64,000 bases of DNA from an uncultured Treponema sp. (GCA_946535985.1 CAMNDY010000006.1:1-64000); one strand, 5' to 3'. Positions 35,341 through 44,823 are shown, counted from the stretch's first letter. The notes: generated from the letters alone by a model not told the origin. Translations and numbers: made by a program.

Positions 35341-38172
35341 ATGAAAAGATTTCTTATTTTATTTACATCACTGTTACTTTCTTTTTCACTTTTTGCTCAT
35401 GAAGGCAGCATGGCCGGGGCAGGAAAATTAAGATTTACACAGACAAAATATTTTGATCTTATTTATGGCGAAAAAAATCTGGCAAGTGCAAATATCCTTT
35501 ATGAAAATGCAGATGCTGTTTTTGAAGAGCTTGCTGCAGACTATGGAGTAGAGCCTTCGTTCAGACTTCCTGTAGTTATTACTGCAACAGTGGAGCAGTT
35601 CAACGCATACTACGCAAACTCTCCCTATAACCGCATTGTTCTTTACGATACCGGCCAGATAGATGATTTAGCAGTTTTTTCCCAGACCCTGCTTTCTACT
35701 TTTACACATGAGCTTACTCATGCATTAACTTATAATCTTAAAAATAAAGCCTTTAAAGTTATAGGTAAGATTTTTGGTGACTCAATCTCAAATCATTATT
35801 TTACTGTTACAAGCGGAATGGCCGAAGGTGCAACAGTTTCTTATGAAAGCTCAAAAGGGGAGGGGCGCTTAAACGATGCCTATTCTCTTCAGATGGTAAG
35901 GCAGGCAAAAATTGAAGGCAGGTTCCCGACTTATTCCGATGTAAAAGGTTCTTCTGATGCTTATCCAATGGGTTCCTTTTATTATTTTAATGGAGCCTTT
36001 GCAGACTTTTTACAGCGCAACTTTGGCATGCATAAATATTCGGAATTCTGGTACCGATGTATAAACGGCGAAGAGTTTTCAGATTTAACAACAGCAGGAG
36101 CTTTTAAAAAGACCTTTGGAATTAAACTAAACAGAGCCTGGAAGATGTTTGAAAACTCTATACAGCTTCCGGAAGTTGCCGATGCAAATCCTCTTAGGGC
36201 AGGTCAGGCCTTTGACTTTTTTGATAAACAAAATCAGAGGGGAGAGTTTTCGCTTAAAAATACAAGTGGTTCAAGGTTTTCTAATCTGCGTACTTGCGAG
36301 ACCGGTCTTGCTTATGTAGACGACAGCTGCAATACTATTTATTTTGTCCCGGAAGGCAAAAAGCCTCAAAAGCTTTTTCACCAGGATTATCTTGACGGTA
36401 TAAGACTTTCTCTGGACGGAAGATTTCTTGCTATAAGTCATTACGCTACAGCTTCTGCAACTGTTAAACATTGCGCAAAAATTTATGACCTCAAAACAAA
36501 AAAAATAGTTTCTGTCCCGGGAACAAATTATGTCTGTCCTGCAGTAATCTCTTCAAATGGAGAATATTATTTTGTGGCACAAAAATACCAGGCGCAAAGA
36601 TATTCTATTGTTGTTCAAAAGCTTGATGTAGAGAAAAAATTGACGCTTTGCGAAAATCCTCTTGAGTTGACTTTTGATGCAGAGCAGGTTCCTTCCGACT
36701 TTACAGATTTAGGTAATGGCCGCTTTGCCTTTTCATTAAAATCGGGACTTGATTATTCTATTTGCGTAAGCGACATTCATTTTTCAAATATGACAGAGTA
36801 TCCTCTTCCCTATGAAAAAATGAAAATAAGAGATTTGTCTTTAAGTTCAAATACAATTTATTTTTCATGGGCAAAAAAAGAAACCTTGCCAAGACTTGGA
36901 ATGCTGGACCTTGAAGACGGACAATTTTCTTTAATGAATGAAAATATTTCGGGCGGGGTTTATACACCTGTTTGCAAGGACGGGCATATTTATTACACCG
37001 CACAATTTTACAAACAGTCCCGACTTTTGGAATTAGAAAAATCCTGGTGGACTTGCCAGCAGATTGAGGCCCACGCTTCTTTGCCAGCCTTTGAAAATGC
37101 TCCTGACCCTGTGCCGGAGCCTCTTCCCTATAAAAATTTCTCGCCATTCCAGTATGCCTTCAACGGCTTTATTATTCCTATGGGCGGAATTGCTTCAAAC
37201 ATCCCAACGCTTGGAATAACTTATATGAATTCCTTACCCTGGTATGCCGGACTTACAATGTTTTCTGCTGGTTATGATATTTCATCTAAATGCGGCGTTT
37301 TTGATTTCTCCTATCAAAGCGGAACAGACACAGGCTTACTTCAATATTCTTTATTATCTTCTCTCATAATAAATCAAAGTGGTTTTAAAAAGCTTTCGGG
37401 TTCAGCAGCAATTTCTTCCGGTTTTGATTTTGGCAGAAGGTATGCTCTTTTATTTTCTGTCCGAGCAAATGCAGATTACGGCCTCTTGTCCGACAAAAAT
37501 GATAATACTTCTTTTTCGTCTCTTCAAATTGCTTCTGCCAGCTGGACAAATGTTTTTACCTCTGGCCCCGGTACTTATGAAAGAAAAGGAATTACCCTTA
37601 CTGCCGGGCTTGCCCATGCTTATGAAACAGACATAAAGCCATACAAAAATCAGCTTAGCGATATTTATGATGTAGAGTTTGATGCAGCTCTTTATATTCC
37701 AAAGCTTCTTCCACTTTTGTGTGCCGATAATTTTACCTACAATCTTCCAACAAAAGTTAATACAAGTCTTTTTTCTTTGAGCGCTACAGATTACCGTCTT
37801 GCAAAAGTTAATGCCGAAACACTTTTGTTTGGCTATGACATTCAAAAAGCAGTCCCTGGTCTTTCTGCACTTTTCTTAAATGATGTAATTCTAACTATAA
37901 GCTACACAGGCGGTTTTGATTATGCCAACGCAACAGAAGCAGCCCAGAACTGGCATTTGACTCACGCAGGCACATACCTTGATCAAATAAAAGCAGGCGA
38001 CCTTGCCTACAAGCAATACGCCAGACTAAAACTTTCCCTTGGCTTCACTCCAAACATCGGTACCTTCGCCAACTCCGCCAACCGCAACAACCTGTATCTG
38101 TCTTTTGCCTTTGGCCCAAAAGAGAATCTTCCGGAAAAACTCTTTGATTTTGGTTTTGAAGGGAAGTTTTAG
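35341..38172 (+). CDS. Secreted zinc metallopeptidase with propeller-like and beta-barrel regions
   Basis: 943 residues from ATG 35341; an upstream in-frame ATG at 35284 precedes the R1 repeat and is rejected. Signal peptide MKRFLILFTSLLLSFSLFA. A gluzincin motif HELTHALTYN sits near residue 125 with a downstream GMAEGATVSYES supplying the third ligand Glu. The middle ~300 residues have repeating beta strands with WD/propeller-like spacing (LDGIRLSLDGRFLAISHYA). The last ~280 residues are alternating amphipathic strands ending in FEGKF, an aromatic C-terminus typical of outer-membrane barrels. I infer a peptidase displayed at the outer membrane. Confidence 0.75.
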   Translation: MKRFLILFTSLLLSFSLFAHEGSMAGAGKLRFTQTKYFDLIYGEKNLASANILYENADAVFEELAADYGVEPSFRLPVVITATVEQFNAYYANSPYNRIVLYDTGQIDDLAVFSQTLLSTFTHELTHALTYNLKNKAFKVIGKIFGDSISNHYFTVTSGMAEGATVSYESSKGEGRLNDAYSLQMVRQAKIEGRFPTYSDVKGSSDAYPMGSFYYFNGAFADFLQRNFGMHKYSEFWYRCINGEEFSDLTTAGAFKKTFGIKLNRAWKMFENSIQLPEVADANPLRAGQAFDFFDKQNQRGEFSLKNTSGSRFSNLRTCETGLAYVDDSCNTIYFVPEGKKPQKLFHQDYLDGIRLSLDGRFLAISHYATASATVKHCAKIYDLKTKKIVSVPGTNYVCPAVISSNGEYYFVAQKYQAQRYSIVVQKLDVEKKLTLCENPLELTFDAEQVPSDFTDLGNGRFAFSLKSGLDYSICVSDIHFSNMTEYPLPYEKMKIRDLSLSSNTIYFSWAKKETLPRLGMLDLEDGQFSLMNENISGGVYTPVCKDGHIYYTAQFYKQSRLLELEKSWWTCQQIEAHASLPAFENAPDPVPEPLPYKNFSPFQYAFNGFIIPMGGIASNIPTLGITYMNSLPWYAGLTMFSAGYDISSKCGVFDFSYQSGTDTGLLQYSLLSSLIINQSGFKKLSGSAAISSGFDFGRRYALLFSVRANADYGLLSDKNDNTSFSSLQIASASWTNVFTSGPGTYERKGITLTAGLAHAYETDIKPYKNQLSDIYDVEFDAALYIPKLLPLLCADNFTYNLPTKVNTSLFSLSATDYRLAKVNAETLLFGYDIQKAVPGLSALFLNDVILTISYTGGFDYANATEAAQNWHLTHAGTYLDQIKAGDLAYKQYARLKLSLGFTPNIGTFANSANRNNLYLSFAFGPKENLPEKLFDFGFEGKF

Positions 38173-38254
38173 TTGTTGTTTCAAGGAGCACAGCCGCAAA
38201 GCAATCTAGGCCTGATATGTTGAAAATCTCTTAATTCTTCTATAAAATGACCTT

Positions 38255-39127
38255 ATGGACAAATTAAAAATTTTACTGGCTAAAGGCCGCATTTACGAAT
38301 CAGTTTATGAACTCTTGAGTGACGTGGGCATTTCTATAAGTTTGCCCGACAGAACATATTTCCCAACTACAAATCAGGCAGACCTGGCTTTTCAGGTTGT
38401 AAAGCCTCAGATTACAAGTCTCTTGCTCGCCAAAAACAAGGCAGATCTTGGTTTTAGCGGTAAGGACTGGGTTTACGAAAACGGTGTACAGGACGAGGTT
38501 GTAGAAATTATGGACCTTGGATTTGATCCTGTCCGCATTGTTGCCGCAATTCCGGATACAAAAGACCTGGACACATTGTTAAAGTCGCCTGTTACAATTG
38601 CAACAGAATATCAGGCTTTGAGCCGCAAATGGGTAGAAGACAAAAAAATTGACGGTTCAATTTTCCGCACCTGGGGAACCAGCGAAGGCTTTGTTCAGGA
38701 CACCGAAGATTCAATCGCTCAGATTTTGATTGATAATACTTCTACAGGTTCTTCTCTGCGTGCAAATCGTCTTAAGATTGTAGACACCCTTATGGAAAGC
38801 TCAACCCGCATGTATGCTTCACGCAAGGCAATGGAAGACCCTGCCAAAAAGCAGAAAATCATGGAACTCAAAATGCTTTTTGAAACCGTTTTGAACGCCC
38901 GCAACCGCGTAATGCTCGAAATGAACGTTTCTAAGGCAGACTTTGACAAGCTCATAAAAGGCATCCCCGCAATGAAAAGCCCGACAGTTTCTCCGCTTTT
39001 CAACGACGACGGATTTGCCGTAAAAATCGCCGTTAAAAAGTCCGAGGTTCCAACCCTGCTGCCAAAGCTCCAGGCCCTTGGTGCCAGCGACATTGTTGAA
39101 TATGAATTACGTAAAGTGATGCTGTAG
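38255..39127 (+). CDS. hisG: ATP phosphoribosyltransferase, long form
   Basis: First step of histidine synthesis. 290 residues: the catalytic domains (LLAKGRIYESVYELL, ADLGFSGKDWVYENG, and the PRPP-binding DNTSTGSSLRANRLKIV), then a C-terminal ACT-like HisG_C domain (MKSPTVSPLFNDDGFAVKIA), so this is the homohexameric, histidine-inhibited type needing no HisZ. TATAAA ends 8 nt before the ATG with no Shine-Dalgarno. hisB lies 17 kb away, so his genes are dispersed. Confidence 0.95.
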   Translation: MDKLKILLAKGRIYESVYELLSDVGISISLPDRTYFPTTNQADLAFQVVKPQITSLLLAKNKADLGFSGKDWVYENGVQDEVVEIMDLGFDPVRIVAAIPDTKDLDTLLKSPVTIATEYQALSRKWVEDKKIDGSIFRTWGTSEGFVQDTEDSIAQILIDNTSTGSSLRANRLKIVDTLMESSTRMYASRKAMEDPAKKQKIMELKMLFETVLNARNRVMLEMNVSKADFDKLIKGIPAMKSPTVSPLFNDDGFAVKIAVKKSEVPTLLPKLQALGASDIVEYELRKVML

Positions 39128-39202
39128 GGGGGAAGTCTCCCCCTCGCTCGCACTGCGTTGCTCTCTACCCCTTCGCCTAGGGGCGCTGCCCCTAAAACCC
39201 CG
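39127..39202 (+). repeat. Dispersed repeat family R2, copy 2
   Basis: CCCCTCGCTCGCACTGCGTT then GCTCTCTACCCCTTCG, matching the minus strand of 8665-8741 with few changes. It directly follows hisG and touches the 3' end of the minus-strand gene at 39207, and its G/C-rich arms could serve as a convergent terminator. Confidence 0.8.
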
Positions 39203-39206
39203 TGAC

Positions 39207-39737
39207 CTAAAATCCGTAAGGTCTAACTTCTTTTTGTTTAAAAACAACTTTCTCCGTACAAAACTTTTTCTGTTCCATCAACAAACGGTGCGCTTTTGTA
39301 AGATGAATGGTGGCGTGCTTCTTGCTGAAATACACATCCACAAATCTTCGAGTGTTTACGGAATAAAACTTTTGTTCAATAATATTGTTGTCGTCGTCCA
39401 GAGTTACAACATGGGCAGCGTTGTATAATCCGCCTTCCTGCCAGTCTGAGCCGTTGTTGTGAAGAAAATCATCAACATCTTCAAAATCCTTAAAATTGTT
39501 GTAATCTTCATAAAGGTCATTAGAAGCAACAAGACATTTAATTACATGAAGTTTAGGAAAATCAAAATCTTTACACCAAAGGCTGTCTTTTAAAAGTATA
39601 TCGCCAAGAGTTTCTTTTCCGTCATTTTCAATTTTCTGGGACTGGTGAATCTCGTTCCATTTTACAGTTTCAAAACTCTGTAAATCGCCATAAATAATCG
39701 CTTCGCGAATGTATAAAGGTCTAACAATGTATTTCAT
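39207..39737 (-). CDS. Hypothetical cytoplasmic protein
   Basis: 176 residues from the second of two adjacent ATGs (39737); TATAAT lies 7 nt upstream of it and 4 nt from the first (39740), so the second fits the leaderless pattern seen elsewhere. No signal or TM segment. Acidic middle (DLYEDYNNFKDFEDVDDFLHNN) and a basic C-terminus (FKQKEVRPYGF). I do not recognise a family. Monocistronic. Confidence 0.6.
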   Translation of the reverse strand: MKYIVRPLYIREAIIYGDLQSFETVKWNEIHQSQKIENDGKETLGDILLKDSLWCKDFDFPKLHVIKCLVASNDLYEDYNNFKDFEDVDDFLHNNGSDWQEGGLYNAAHVVTLDDDNNIIEQKFYSVNTRRFVDVYFSKKHATIHLTKAHRLLMEQKKFCTEKVVFKQKEVRPYGF

Positions 39738-39843
39738 CATGATTATTATATAATGAAGTTTATAAAAAAAGTTGCAGGCAGTTAAACTTTTTAATGATTT
39801 TCTATTATATAATTAATTGAAAACTGATATTGCAGGAGTTTGT

Positions 39844-40329
39844 ATGGAATTTTTTTATGATTATGAAGGCCTTACAATTAAAATGGAATACGGAAAAAAA
39901 GATTATTCTGCAACTTATGAATCGCCTTATGGCACAATAAAATATGGCAGTCATATTATGGCAAAGTGCCCGTGGGTTTTTACAGAAAAACAGATTCGTA
40001 ATGAAAAAGCCCGCCTCGCCGGAGAATATTTTGTTGCAATGAAAAAATTCCTGGATGAGAATTCTGATTTTATAGAAAAATCAAAACAAGAATTAAAAGA
40101 ACGCTACGCTCCTGTTGAAAAAGAAATTGAACTTCAAAGGCAGAAAAAAATAGAAATGAAAAAAAAGTTCAAAGCCGGAGAGATTTCGGAAGAAGAATAT
40201 TCAGCCGCATGCAAGCTTTCAAAACGCATAAAAGATTCCTTGTACACTGTTGACAGGAGATTTTATGATGAATTACAACAGAAATGTAAACTCAGCCTGA
40301 CCGGCATTCAGCATTTGATTTTCGAATAG
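39844..40329 (+). CDS. Hypothetical protein with charged helical C-terminus
   Basis: 161 residues from ATG 39844 (AGGAG 6 nt upstream); a TTG at 39817 is less likely. A beta-rich N-terminus (YDYEGLTIKMEYGKKDYSATY) precedes a Lys/Glu-rich predicted coiled coil at ~70-125. Family not recognised. The acetyltransferase gene begins 21 bp after the stop and is probably co-transcribed. A TATTATATAAT box lies ~30 bp upstream. Confidence 0.6.
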   Translation: MEFFYDYEGLTIKMEYGKKDYSATYESPYGTIKYGSHIMAKCPWVFTEKQIRNEKARLAGEYFVAMKKFLDENSDFIEKSKQELKERYAPVEKEIELQRQKKIEMKKKFKAGEISEEEYSAACKLSKRIKDSLYTVDRRFYDELQQKCKLSLTGIQHLIFE

Positions 40330-40350
40330 TTGATTCTTGGAGGATCTTTT

Positions 40351-40800
40351 ATGAAGCTTAAGATTTATAACTCAAAACGAAATAAATGGATTTATACCAA
40401 GTTAAGAAATTCTTATGTAAAGGAATTTCATACATTCATAAAAGAAGTAAAAACTTTTTCTGATGTTGATTTACATGGAATACGCCCCCTGGAACTTTTT
40501 AAGATATACGAAGGTTATGATGATACTTTAATAATTCTTTCCAGAAGAAAAAAATGCCAGGCTTTTATTCAATTTACCAGATACGACGATTATACTTTTG
40601 TAAATTATCTTTACGTAAAAAAATCCCAAAGAAACCGCGGCTACGGCAAATGCCTTTTGAATATGATTAAAGCTGACGTAATCCAACTCTACTGCCAGCC
40701 GGAAAATAAAATTGCTCAGAATTTTTATACTGGTTTGGGTTTCAAAAAAATGCCGGAAAGTGAATTTCCTAATTTGGTGCGGCTGGAGTTGCGAAGGTGA
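40351..40800 (+). CDS. GNAT-family N-acetyltransferase
   Basis: 149 residues from ATG 40351, which has GGAGG upstream. Motif A is VKKSQRNRGYGKCLLNMIK (acetyl-CoA pyrophosphate loop R-x-x-G-x-G) and motif B NKIAQNFYTGLGFKKM. The N-terminal half is diverged, with no substrate clue. Second gene after the hypothetical at 39844. Confidence 0.85.
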   Translation: MKLKIYNSKRNKWIYTKLRNSYVKEFHTFIKEVKTFSDVDLHGIRPLELFKIYEGYDDTLIILSRRKKCQAFIQFTRYDDYTFVNYLYVKKSQRNRGYGKCLLNMIKADVIQLYCQPENKIAQNFYTGLGFKKMPESEFPNLVRLELRR

Positions 40801-40860
40801 AAAACACTTTTTAGTCATTAATTTATTAAAATATATAAACTTTTTTCATATTTTCTCTTA

Positions 40861-40906
40861 AAAAACTTCCTCTTTTTAAAAAATTTTTTGTTAACTATAA
40901 TAAGGA
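40861..40906 (+). promoter_or_regulatory. Promoter-like element shared with the hairpin array
   Basis: AAAAACTTCCT, T, A and T tracts, then GTTAACTATAATAAGGA with TATAAT at 40896-40901. Ungapped match at 35 of the first 39 bases to the minus strand of 7849-7811. The next start codon is about 60 bp downstream, leaving a short leader with a CCTGCCGGGACGG segment. Confidence 0.55.
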
Positions 40907-40964
40907 TTTTTATCCTGCCGGGACGGTATGTCCTGAACATTAAACTATGAAAGGAGCTTTCTCT

Positions 40965-41924
40965 ATGGATGAAGTTTTTGAAGAGCAATTATTTGAACCA
41001 CAGTATCCGGCCGGACTTTATACAAAGAGGCCAAACGCAACTGCACTTTTAAGTCCTTTGTATGATTATACCTTCAAGGGCATTTTTACACAGGAAACTG
41101 AAGAATCTTATTTTGCGTTAAGATGTTTTCTTTCTGCAGTACTCAATCGTAAAGTATCAAAAGTCACTCTTAAACCTAATGAACCAGTTGCAGAAACAAC
41201 TGAACAAAAGAAAATGACTTTTGATATAAGCGTAGAGTTTGATGACGGCGAACTGGCTGATATTGAAATGCAGGCAAGAAGCCAGGCATACAATTATGGA
41301 GTCAGAGCAGAAATTCTGGCTGCAAGACTATTAACAAATAATGCCAAAAAAGGGCAGAATTGGGAAGCCTCTAAAGTATATCAAATTTCAGTTCTAAACT
41401 TTCACTACAAAAACAATGACAATAAAGAATTACGGTGGTATACTATGACTGACGATTCAAAGGAAAATCTGGAAGAAAGGCTTAACATTATCTTTATTGA
41501 CCTTGTAACTATACGTAAACTAAAAGATAAGCCTGTAGACCAGTTAACACCTTTAGAAAAATGGGGCCTTTTCTTTTCGTATGTTGATCACGAAGATAAA
41601 AGAGATTATATAAAAAGCATAGTAGAATCGGAGCAAGGAATCATGGAAGCAGACAAAATGGTACAAAAAATGAGTGATTCGGATGATAACTGGTTCGTAC
41701 AGAATTCTCTCTGGATTGCCGAACGAGATCGCACCGCAAGTCTTGAAATTGCCAAGAAGAAAGGCCTTGAAGAAGGCATACAACAAGGCATACAACAAAG
41801 TGCCCGGGAAACTGCGATAGCATTGCTTAAAGAAGAGATACCAATTGAAACTATTGCCAGAAGTGTAAAATTACCGATAGAAGAAGTTTTGGAACTGCAA
41901 AAAGAGCTCCCTGAACATGCATAA
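40965..41924 (+). CDS. Rpn-family recombination-promoting nuclease / PD-(D/E)XK putative transposase
   Basis: 319 residues from ATG 40965 (AAGGAG 8 nt upstream); the ATG at 40947 has no ribosome site. LLSPLYDYTFKGIFTQ opens the family domain, and MTFDISVEFDDGELADIEMQ gives the D...E-x-Q catalytic core of the PD-(D/E)XK fold. The C-terminus has a Gln/Glu-rich stretch (GLEEGIQQGIQQSA) and a helix-turn-helix-like end (IARSVKLPIEEVLELQ). Family members are often multicopy in treponemes and bacteroidetes and cause RecA-independent exchange in E. coli; no terminal repeats are seen, so it is not an IS here. Confidence 0.9.
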   Translation: MDEVFEEQLFEPQYPAGLYTKRPNATALLSPLYDYTFKGIFTQETEESYFALRCFLSAVLNRKVSKVTLKPNEPVAETTEQKKMTFDISVEFDDGELADIEMQARSQAYNYGVRAEILAARLLTNNAKKGQNWEASKVYQISVLNFHYKNNDNKELRWYTMTDDSKENLEERLNIIFIDLVTIRKLKDKPVDQLTPLEKWGLFFSYVDHEDKRDYIKSIVESEQGIMEADKMVQKMSDSDDNWFVQNSLWIAERDRTASLEIAKKKGLEEGIQQGIQQSARETAIALLKEEIPIETIARSVKLPIEEVLELQKELPEHA

Positions 41925-41944
41925 TCTGGAAATTGATTCTTGAT

Positions 41945-41976
41945 AAAAAAGCTCACTTTCTTAAGAGAAAGTGAGC
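41945..41976 (-). terminator. Rho-independent terminator of the minus-strand gene at 41987
   Basis: GCTCACTTTCTTAAGAGAAAGTGAGC hairpin core (41951-41976: 10-11-bp stem) with six As at its left, read as a T tract on the minus strand. Confidence 0.88.
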
Positions 41977-41986
41977 GCAACGAATA

Positions 41987-42544
41987 TTAGAACCCTGCAA
42001 TTGTATAATAAACGTCTTTACCGTTTTCCTGATGGATTTTTATTCCCTTTGCTTCCAGACGTTCGTCAACATTTTTCCAGCCTTTTGGCATTGTTGATTT
42101 TAAATTATCTTTTCCTTTATCAAGGGTATCTGCTTCTTTTTTTGTGATAAGAATTCCCTTTGCTTTTTTTTGCAGAAGTTTAAGGATTTTATTTTCATCA
42201 TAATCAGGTGTGAGGTTATATAAGTCTTCTTTTAACAAAACTCTTGGATAAATATGTTCGGCATGTAATTTGTCTTTGAGAGCTCCTGCTATATGCTTCA
42301 GATTATCTTTTGTTTTTAAATAATTCCTTAAATTATCAAAATCTGCTTTATTTTCCTTATAAGCTTTTTCCGAAACTCTGACTTTTACAAAATTGTCGCT
42401 TGTTTTTTCCAGACAACCATAAATTTCATAATCAAGATATTTTTCTCTGTGAGTACCTCTTTCTATGCCAACTAGAATATTGTGGAGCATCGTACTAATT
42501 TGTTCCAACGATTCCTTTGAGTTTTCTTTTGCTGTTTCAGGCAT
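41987..42544 (-). CDS. Hypothetical protein
   Basis: 185 residues, soluble, charged, mostly helical by composition. Runs such as FVKVRVSEKAYKENKADFDNLR and a final KIHQENGKDVYYTIAGF are not recognised. AAGGAG site before the ATG and a strong terminator after the stop. Lies between the Rpn gene and the zinc-ribbon cluster, in the same accessory stretch. Confidence 0.65.
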   Translation of the reverse strand: MPETAKENSKESLEQISTMLHNILVGIERGTHREKYLDYEIYGCLEKTSDNFVKVRVSEKAYKENKADFDNLRNYLKTKDNLKHIAGALKDKLHAEHIYPRVLLKEDLYNLTPDYDENKILKLLQKKAKGILITKKEADTLDKGKDNLKSTMPKGWKNVDERLEAKGIKIHQENGKDVYYTIAGF

Positions 42545-42677
42545 AATTGTTCTTCTCCTTATAATATAAAGTTTGTTGTATTTTTAGCTTCCATACGGAA
42601 ACTGTTATAACAATGCCAGTTTTCAATTATTCTGAATAACTGACATTGGTAAGTTGAAGTTCTTTTTACTCTGTATT

Positions 42678-44714
42678 TTAATTAAACTTATATGCAATGT
42701 TTGGGATCATATTAGCATCAATAGAAACCTCAATAGTGACATTAGTAATTGTATCATCTGTCTGATCAGATAAAATGTTTTCCTTATAAAATAGAGTTTT
42801 TATAGAGTTTTCTGTTATATCATTTAATTCAAGTATTCCCGGAAATTCGACAATCTCAAACGGGGTATATTTTTCTTTAATTTCTTCTACAGTAAAATCA
42901 ATAGTTTTTTTTGTTGGAATTGTGGTGTCTTTGAGAAGTAATGTGTTATATGTTCCATCAGAACCTTTAATCACTATGGAGCTTGGACTAACATCTAGCA
43001 GCAATACCTCTTTGACATCACCCGTTAATACTCCATACTGAAGTTTTAGACCTTCAGTAATAGCCTCAGTTGGAACTTTTTTACATTGTATATAATTATT
43101 TTTGAATTTTATATCTTTTATAGAAACAGATAAATCTGTACATAGTATTATTTCGTCTATTGAATCAAAATACTCATTTATCGAGCAGATTTCACCTTCA
43201 TTTCCTATAATTTTTTTTGTTTTAAGGTAATTCTCTAAGGTTTCGCAAATATTAAAAGTTGGTAATTTTATTGAATCAGTAGATCTTACTTCATAGACTC
43301 CATCCCCAATTCCAAGTACTGAAATTTCCAGGCTGTCCCCAATAATTACTGCAACTAATACAGAACGTTCATAATCTTGATTATCTTTGTAATAGACTCC
43401 TATTGCAGCAGCCGTTGAATAAGTTATCGTTCTTAAGTTCTTTACTTGTGATGATTTTGCTCTTAATTCTTTTATGTCACTTATTCCATAAGACTCAGGA
43501 ATTGCGATAACTTTTATGTTGTTATCTCCTTCTTCAAATACTTTATTGCAGGAAAAAAAACCTTTATAAACATTCTTGGTTGCTAAATCATCTTTTGTGA
43601 GTGAACTGAAATTGCCGGTTAATACTGCTTCAAGATTTTCTTGTGTTTTTAATAACCAGGTGCGTTCAAGCTTGGTTTTTGGTTCTGTACAACTGTCAAG
43701 AATTTCTTTTGCATTCGAAAGATATGATTTATCTTTGCTGTATTCAGCAAGCTTAATGTTAAAATCAACTTTACGGCATTTGAGCAAAATTTCATCAGCC
43801 CAGAGTTTGTCTGCTGTTGAAATGTATTCTTCAACCTGTGAATAATTATTTGCTTGAGTTGCAATATCTATTAAGGTAAGATAAGAACATAATATATCTG
43901 CATGAATGCTGTTAATTACATTTTTAGCTTTCTGTGGATCTGTATGTGAAAGTGCATACAGATAATCTGCTAAAATTTCCTCGTTGCTCGAATATTTCAT
44001 ACAGAGTGGCTCAAGCAGCTTTATAGCCTCGTTATATTTGAGTTCATCATAAAGCACCGATTTGGCCTTTTCAAAATTGATTCTATCAAAGTTCCCAATT
44101 TGATTTGTGTTTTTGGAATTAATTTGAGTTTTTACAATATTTTCTAACTCCAATGCACGTGTCATTGTAAGCCCAAGCTGCTGCTGTAAAGCTCCAAGCT
44201 CCTGCCGTTCTCCCATATCTATTTTGCCGTCTTCGAGTACGCGCTTTACAGCCTGTTTATAGACTTCTTCTTTTTGATTTCCAGCATTGTCTCGGCATGA
44301 AATACATTTTCCTGCATTTGAATCATAACAGTCAGTGCATGTAAACTGTCCACAAACAGGACAATTGTATCCATTGATTTTCAGAACATTTTTGCCACAC
44401 ACATGGCAGGTTGCTGTCTTTTTAGTTTCATCCTCGTTCTTAATAATTGTGGCATTTCCAGAAACATGTGTTTCATCTTTTGAACCAATTACATCACCTG
44501 CAATTACGTTCTTGTCTCCCATAGAAATACCTGCAGATTTAGCAGCTCCATTTCCACCAAAACTGAATCCGCATTCACCACAGAATTTCATTGTAAGAGG
44601 CCAGTCTTTGTTACAATGCGGACAGTGATTCATTGGTTCTGGCAGTTTTGTTCCACAGTTTCCACAGAATTTCATTCCCTCTGGATTTTCTTCACCACAA
44701 TTTGGACATTTCAT
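42678..44714 (-). CDS. Zinc-ribbon protein with degenerate partial Hsp70 C-terminus
   Basis: 678 residues from ATG 44714 (AGGAG upstream). Residues 1-52 hold two zinc ribbons (CPNCGEENPEGMKFCGNCG, CPHCNKDWPLTMKFCGECG). Next is a short beta segment (DKNVIAGDVIGS), then a RING/treble-clef-like cysteine cluster near 95-140. A helical stretch (GKIDMGERQELGALQQQLGL) and TPR-like repeats follow to ~390. From ~398 the sequence follows DnaK: VIAIPESYG for the VPAYF strand, TYSTAAAIGVYY for NEPTAAALAYG, then IIGDSLEISVLGI in place of DLGGGTFDIS. Residues 560 on (YGVLTGDVKEVLLLDVSP, TTIPTKK) match the Hsp70 substrate-binding start closely. The N-terminal DLGTT ATP loop is absent. Confidence 0.75.
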   Translation of the reverse strand: MKCPNCGEENPEGMKFCGNCGTKLPEPMNHCPHCNKDWPLTMKFCGECGFSFGGNGAAKSAGISMGDKNVIAGDVIGSKDETHVSGNATIIKNEDETKKTATCHVCGKNVLKINGYNCPVCGQFTCTDCYDSNAGKCISCRDNAGNQKEEVYKQAVKRVLEDGKIDMGERQELGALQQQLGLTMTRALELENIVKTQINSKNTNQIGNFDRINFEKAKSVLYDELKYNEAIKLLEPLCMKYSSNEEILADYLYALSHTDPQKAKNVINSIHADILCSYLTLIDIATQANNYSQVEEYISTADKLWADEILLKCRKVDFNIKLAEYSKDKSYLSNAKEILDSCTEPKTKLERTWLLKTQENLEAVLTGNFSSLTKDDLATKNVYKGFFSCNKVFEEGDNNIKVIAIPESYGISDIKELRAKSSQVKNLRTITYSTAAAIGVYYKDNQDYERSVLVAVIIGDSLEISVLGIGDGVYEVRSTDSIKLPTFNICETLENYLKTKKIIGNEGEICSINEYFDSIDEIILCTDLSVSIKDIKFKNNYIQCKKVPTEAITEGLKLQYGVLTGDVKEVLLLDVSPSSIVIKGSDGTYNTLLLKDTTIPTKKTIDFTVEEIKEKYTPFEIVEFPGILELNDITENSIKTLFYKENILSDQTDDTITNVTIEVSIDANMIPNIAYKFN
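44481..44714 (-). repeat. Direct repeat: zinc-ribbon coding segment, copy 1
   Basis: The first 234 bp of this gene match 46975-47208 with about seven differences, all synonymous: the first 78 residues of both proteins are identical. Confidence 0.9.
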
Positions 44715-44823
44715 ATTTTTAGCTCCTATATATTTTTTACAAGTTCTTATTTGCAAAATCTGGATTATTGTTTACCATTAATTTTCGAGTTTTTGAACAA
44801 AATTTTTAATTTTTGCCCTTTGC

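Noticed and set aside
40965-41924. Insertion sequence around the Rpn gene
   Set aside because: No terminal inverted repeats or target duplications seen; family members are usually stand-alone.
42678-44714. Functional DnaK
   Set aside because: The first part of the ATPase domain and its phosphate loops are missing or changed.
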